Of a stretch of 6,171 bases of DNA, positions 5,651-6,171 are shown one piece after another. Positions within the stretch are counted from its first letter, which is position 1; each line of letters opens with the position of its first letter. The DNA is taken from assembly GCA_964547725.1 (NCBI GenBank), contig CAZJOO010000026.1, positions 1-6,171 on the forward strand, written 5' to 3'. A program made the position numbers and the translations under genes. The notes beneath the pieces were generated by a model. The model saw only the letters and a program-made list of their open reading frames with translations. It was not told where the DNA came from and searched no databases. The stretch is from JAAZMU01 sp964547725. Its GTDB lineage: Bacteria > Patescibacteriota > Minisyncoccia > Minisyncoccales > Minisyncoccaceae.

Positions 5651-6171
5651 ATTTTACAAACACTTTTAAGTTTTTTTAATTTTTTTATACCTTGGTTTAA
5701 TAGGACGCAAGAAATAACTAAGGTAGCGATAACAATTACAAACACTGGCGTCCATTCGTTCTCTCCTCCTTTCTCTATTATAGAGTATTTTAAGAAAAAA
5801 TCAAAGAGACCATGGATAAGGACGGCAATTGTAAATCCTGACCAAAATAAAAAGCACCTTTTCCTTGTGTTGTAGAAAGATATAGCGATATAAAAGCTGA
5901 AAATACCAGAACAGAGAACGTGAAGAAGGTTGGCTCCTACAAATCTTATCAATGCGAGAGATGCTGGCTCTATTAAAACCTCAAAAGTTTTTTGAGAAAA
6001 AAGAACAATGTTTTCTGCGGTAGCAAAACCAAGAGCAGCAACAATCATGTACATAGCAATGTCTATTGGCTCATCTAAGTATTGTGATTTTTGAGCAGTA
6101 AATCTAAAGGCAAAATATTTAAAAGCTTCTTCGGTTATTGCCACAATAATAAAATACTGAACAAAATTAAA
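5647..6171 (-). CDS. PrsW-family intramembrane metalloprotease (5' end beyond window)
   Basis: The frame stays open to the right edge, so the 174 visible residues are the C-terminal part. A GTG at 6144 could be mistaken for the start, but nine more hydrophobic codons lie upstream in frame and complete a membrane helix leading into the first motif. Counting from the edge, the PrsW signature is visible: EEAFK (14-18), GFATAEN in a helix (49-54), HVLCSG (84-89) and HGLFD (120-124). The conserved Glu and His residues are the presumed metal and catalytic positions. About five membrane helices are seen, with a basic KKLKKLK tail (163-169). In Bacillus subtilis PrsW makes the first cut in the anti-sigma factor RsiW; the substrate here is unknown, and no anti-sigma gene is in view. 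The stop overlaps the hsp20 start by 4 bases. Confidence 0.85.
   Translation of the reverse strand, partial: FNFVQYFIIVAITEEAFKYFAFRFTAQKSQYLDEPIDIAMYMIVAALGFATAENIVLFSQKTFEVLIEPASLALIRFVGANLLHVLCSGIFSFYIAISFYNTRKRCFLFWSGFTIAVLIHGLFDFFLKYSIIEKGGENEWTPVFVIVIATLVISCVLLNQGIKKLKKLKSVCKI

Noticed and set aside
5627..5875. Plus-strand open frame opposite the PrsW-like gene
   Set aside because: It lies antisense to conserved protease motifs and its Phe-rich start mirrors the Lys-rich protease and Hsp20 ends.
1..6171. CRISPR array, insertion sequence or attachment site
   Set aside because: No regularly spaced direct repeats, transposase or terminal inverted repeats were seen; neither tRNA shows a downstream duplicated 3' end.

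Overview
The window looks like part of a small, AT-rich bacterial genome, most likely a candidate phyla radiation (Patescibacteria, Parcubacteria-like) organism. The support is indirect: GC is about one third by eye, genes are tightly packed with several 4-base ATGA stop/start overlaps, no clear Shine-Dalgarno sites precede the starts, and there is a cluster of small two-helix pilins of the T4SS_pilin type often seen in these lineages. TGA is a genuine stop here, closing three genes, so the code is standard. This argues against the Gracilibacteria/Absconditabacteria group, which reads TGA as glycine. No 16S or ribosomal protein gene is present to fix the lineage.

Layout from left to right on the + strand: a complete tRNA-Gly(GCC) with encoded CCA; a short protein with a degenerate metallo-beta-lactamase fold; full-length DNA gyrase subunit A (gyrA); a small class I SAM-dependent methyltransferase; three consecutive signal-peptide-bearing pilin-like proteins; a hairpin; and tRNA-Leu(UAG). 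From the MBL-like gene to the second pilin, neighbours either overlap by 4 bases or are separated by 6-7 bases, so they are probably one transcription unit. The third pilin follows after 35 bases, which contain a possible -10 element. A bidirectional hairpin terminator then separates this strand from a convergent minus-strand pair: hsp20 and a 5'-truncated PrsW-family intramembrane protease gene running off the right edge, also overlapping by ATGA.

Functionally the window joins housekeeping DNA topology (gyrase), a probable surface pilus or secretion module (three paralogous pilins, one carrying a twelve-cysteine ectodomain on a Thr/Ser-rich stalk), and an envelope or proteotoxic stress pair (PrsW-like protease plus small heat-shock protein). 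The most notable points are the loss of the metal ligands in the MBL-like protein, the cysteine-rich long pilin beside a minimal cysteine-free one, the glycine at the GyrA position equivalent to E. coli Asp87, and the coupling of a protease gene to hsp20. There is no gene-free stretch over 300 bases.
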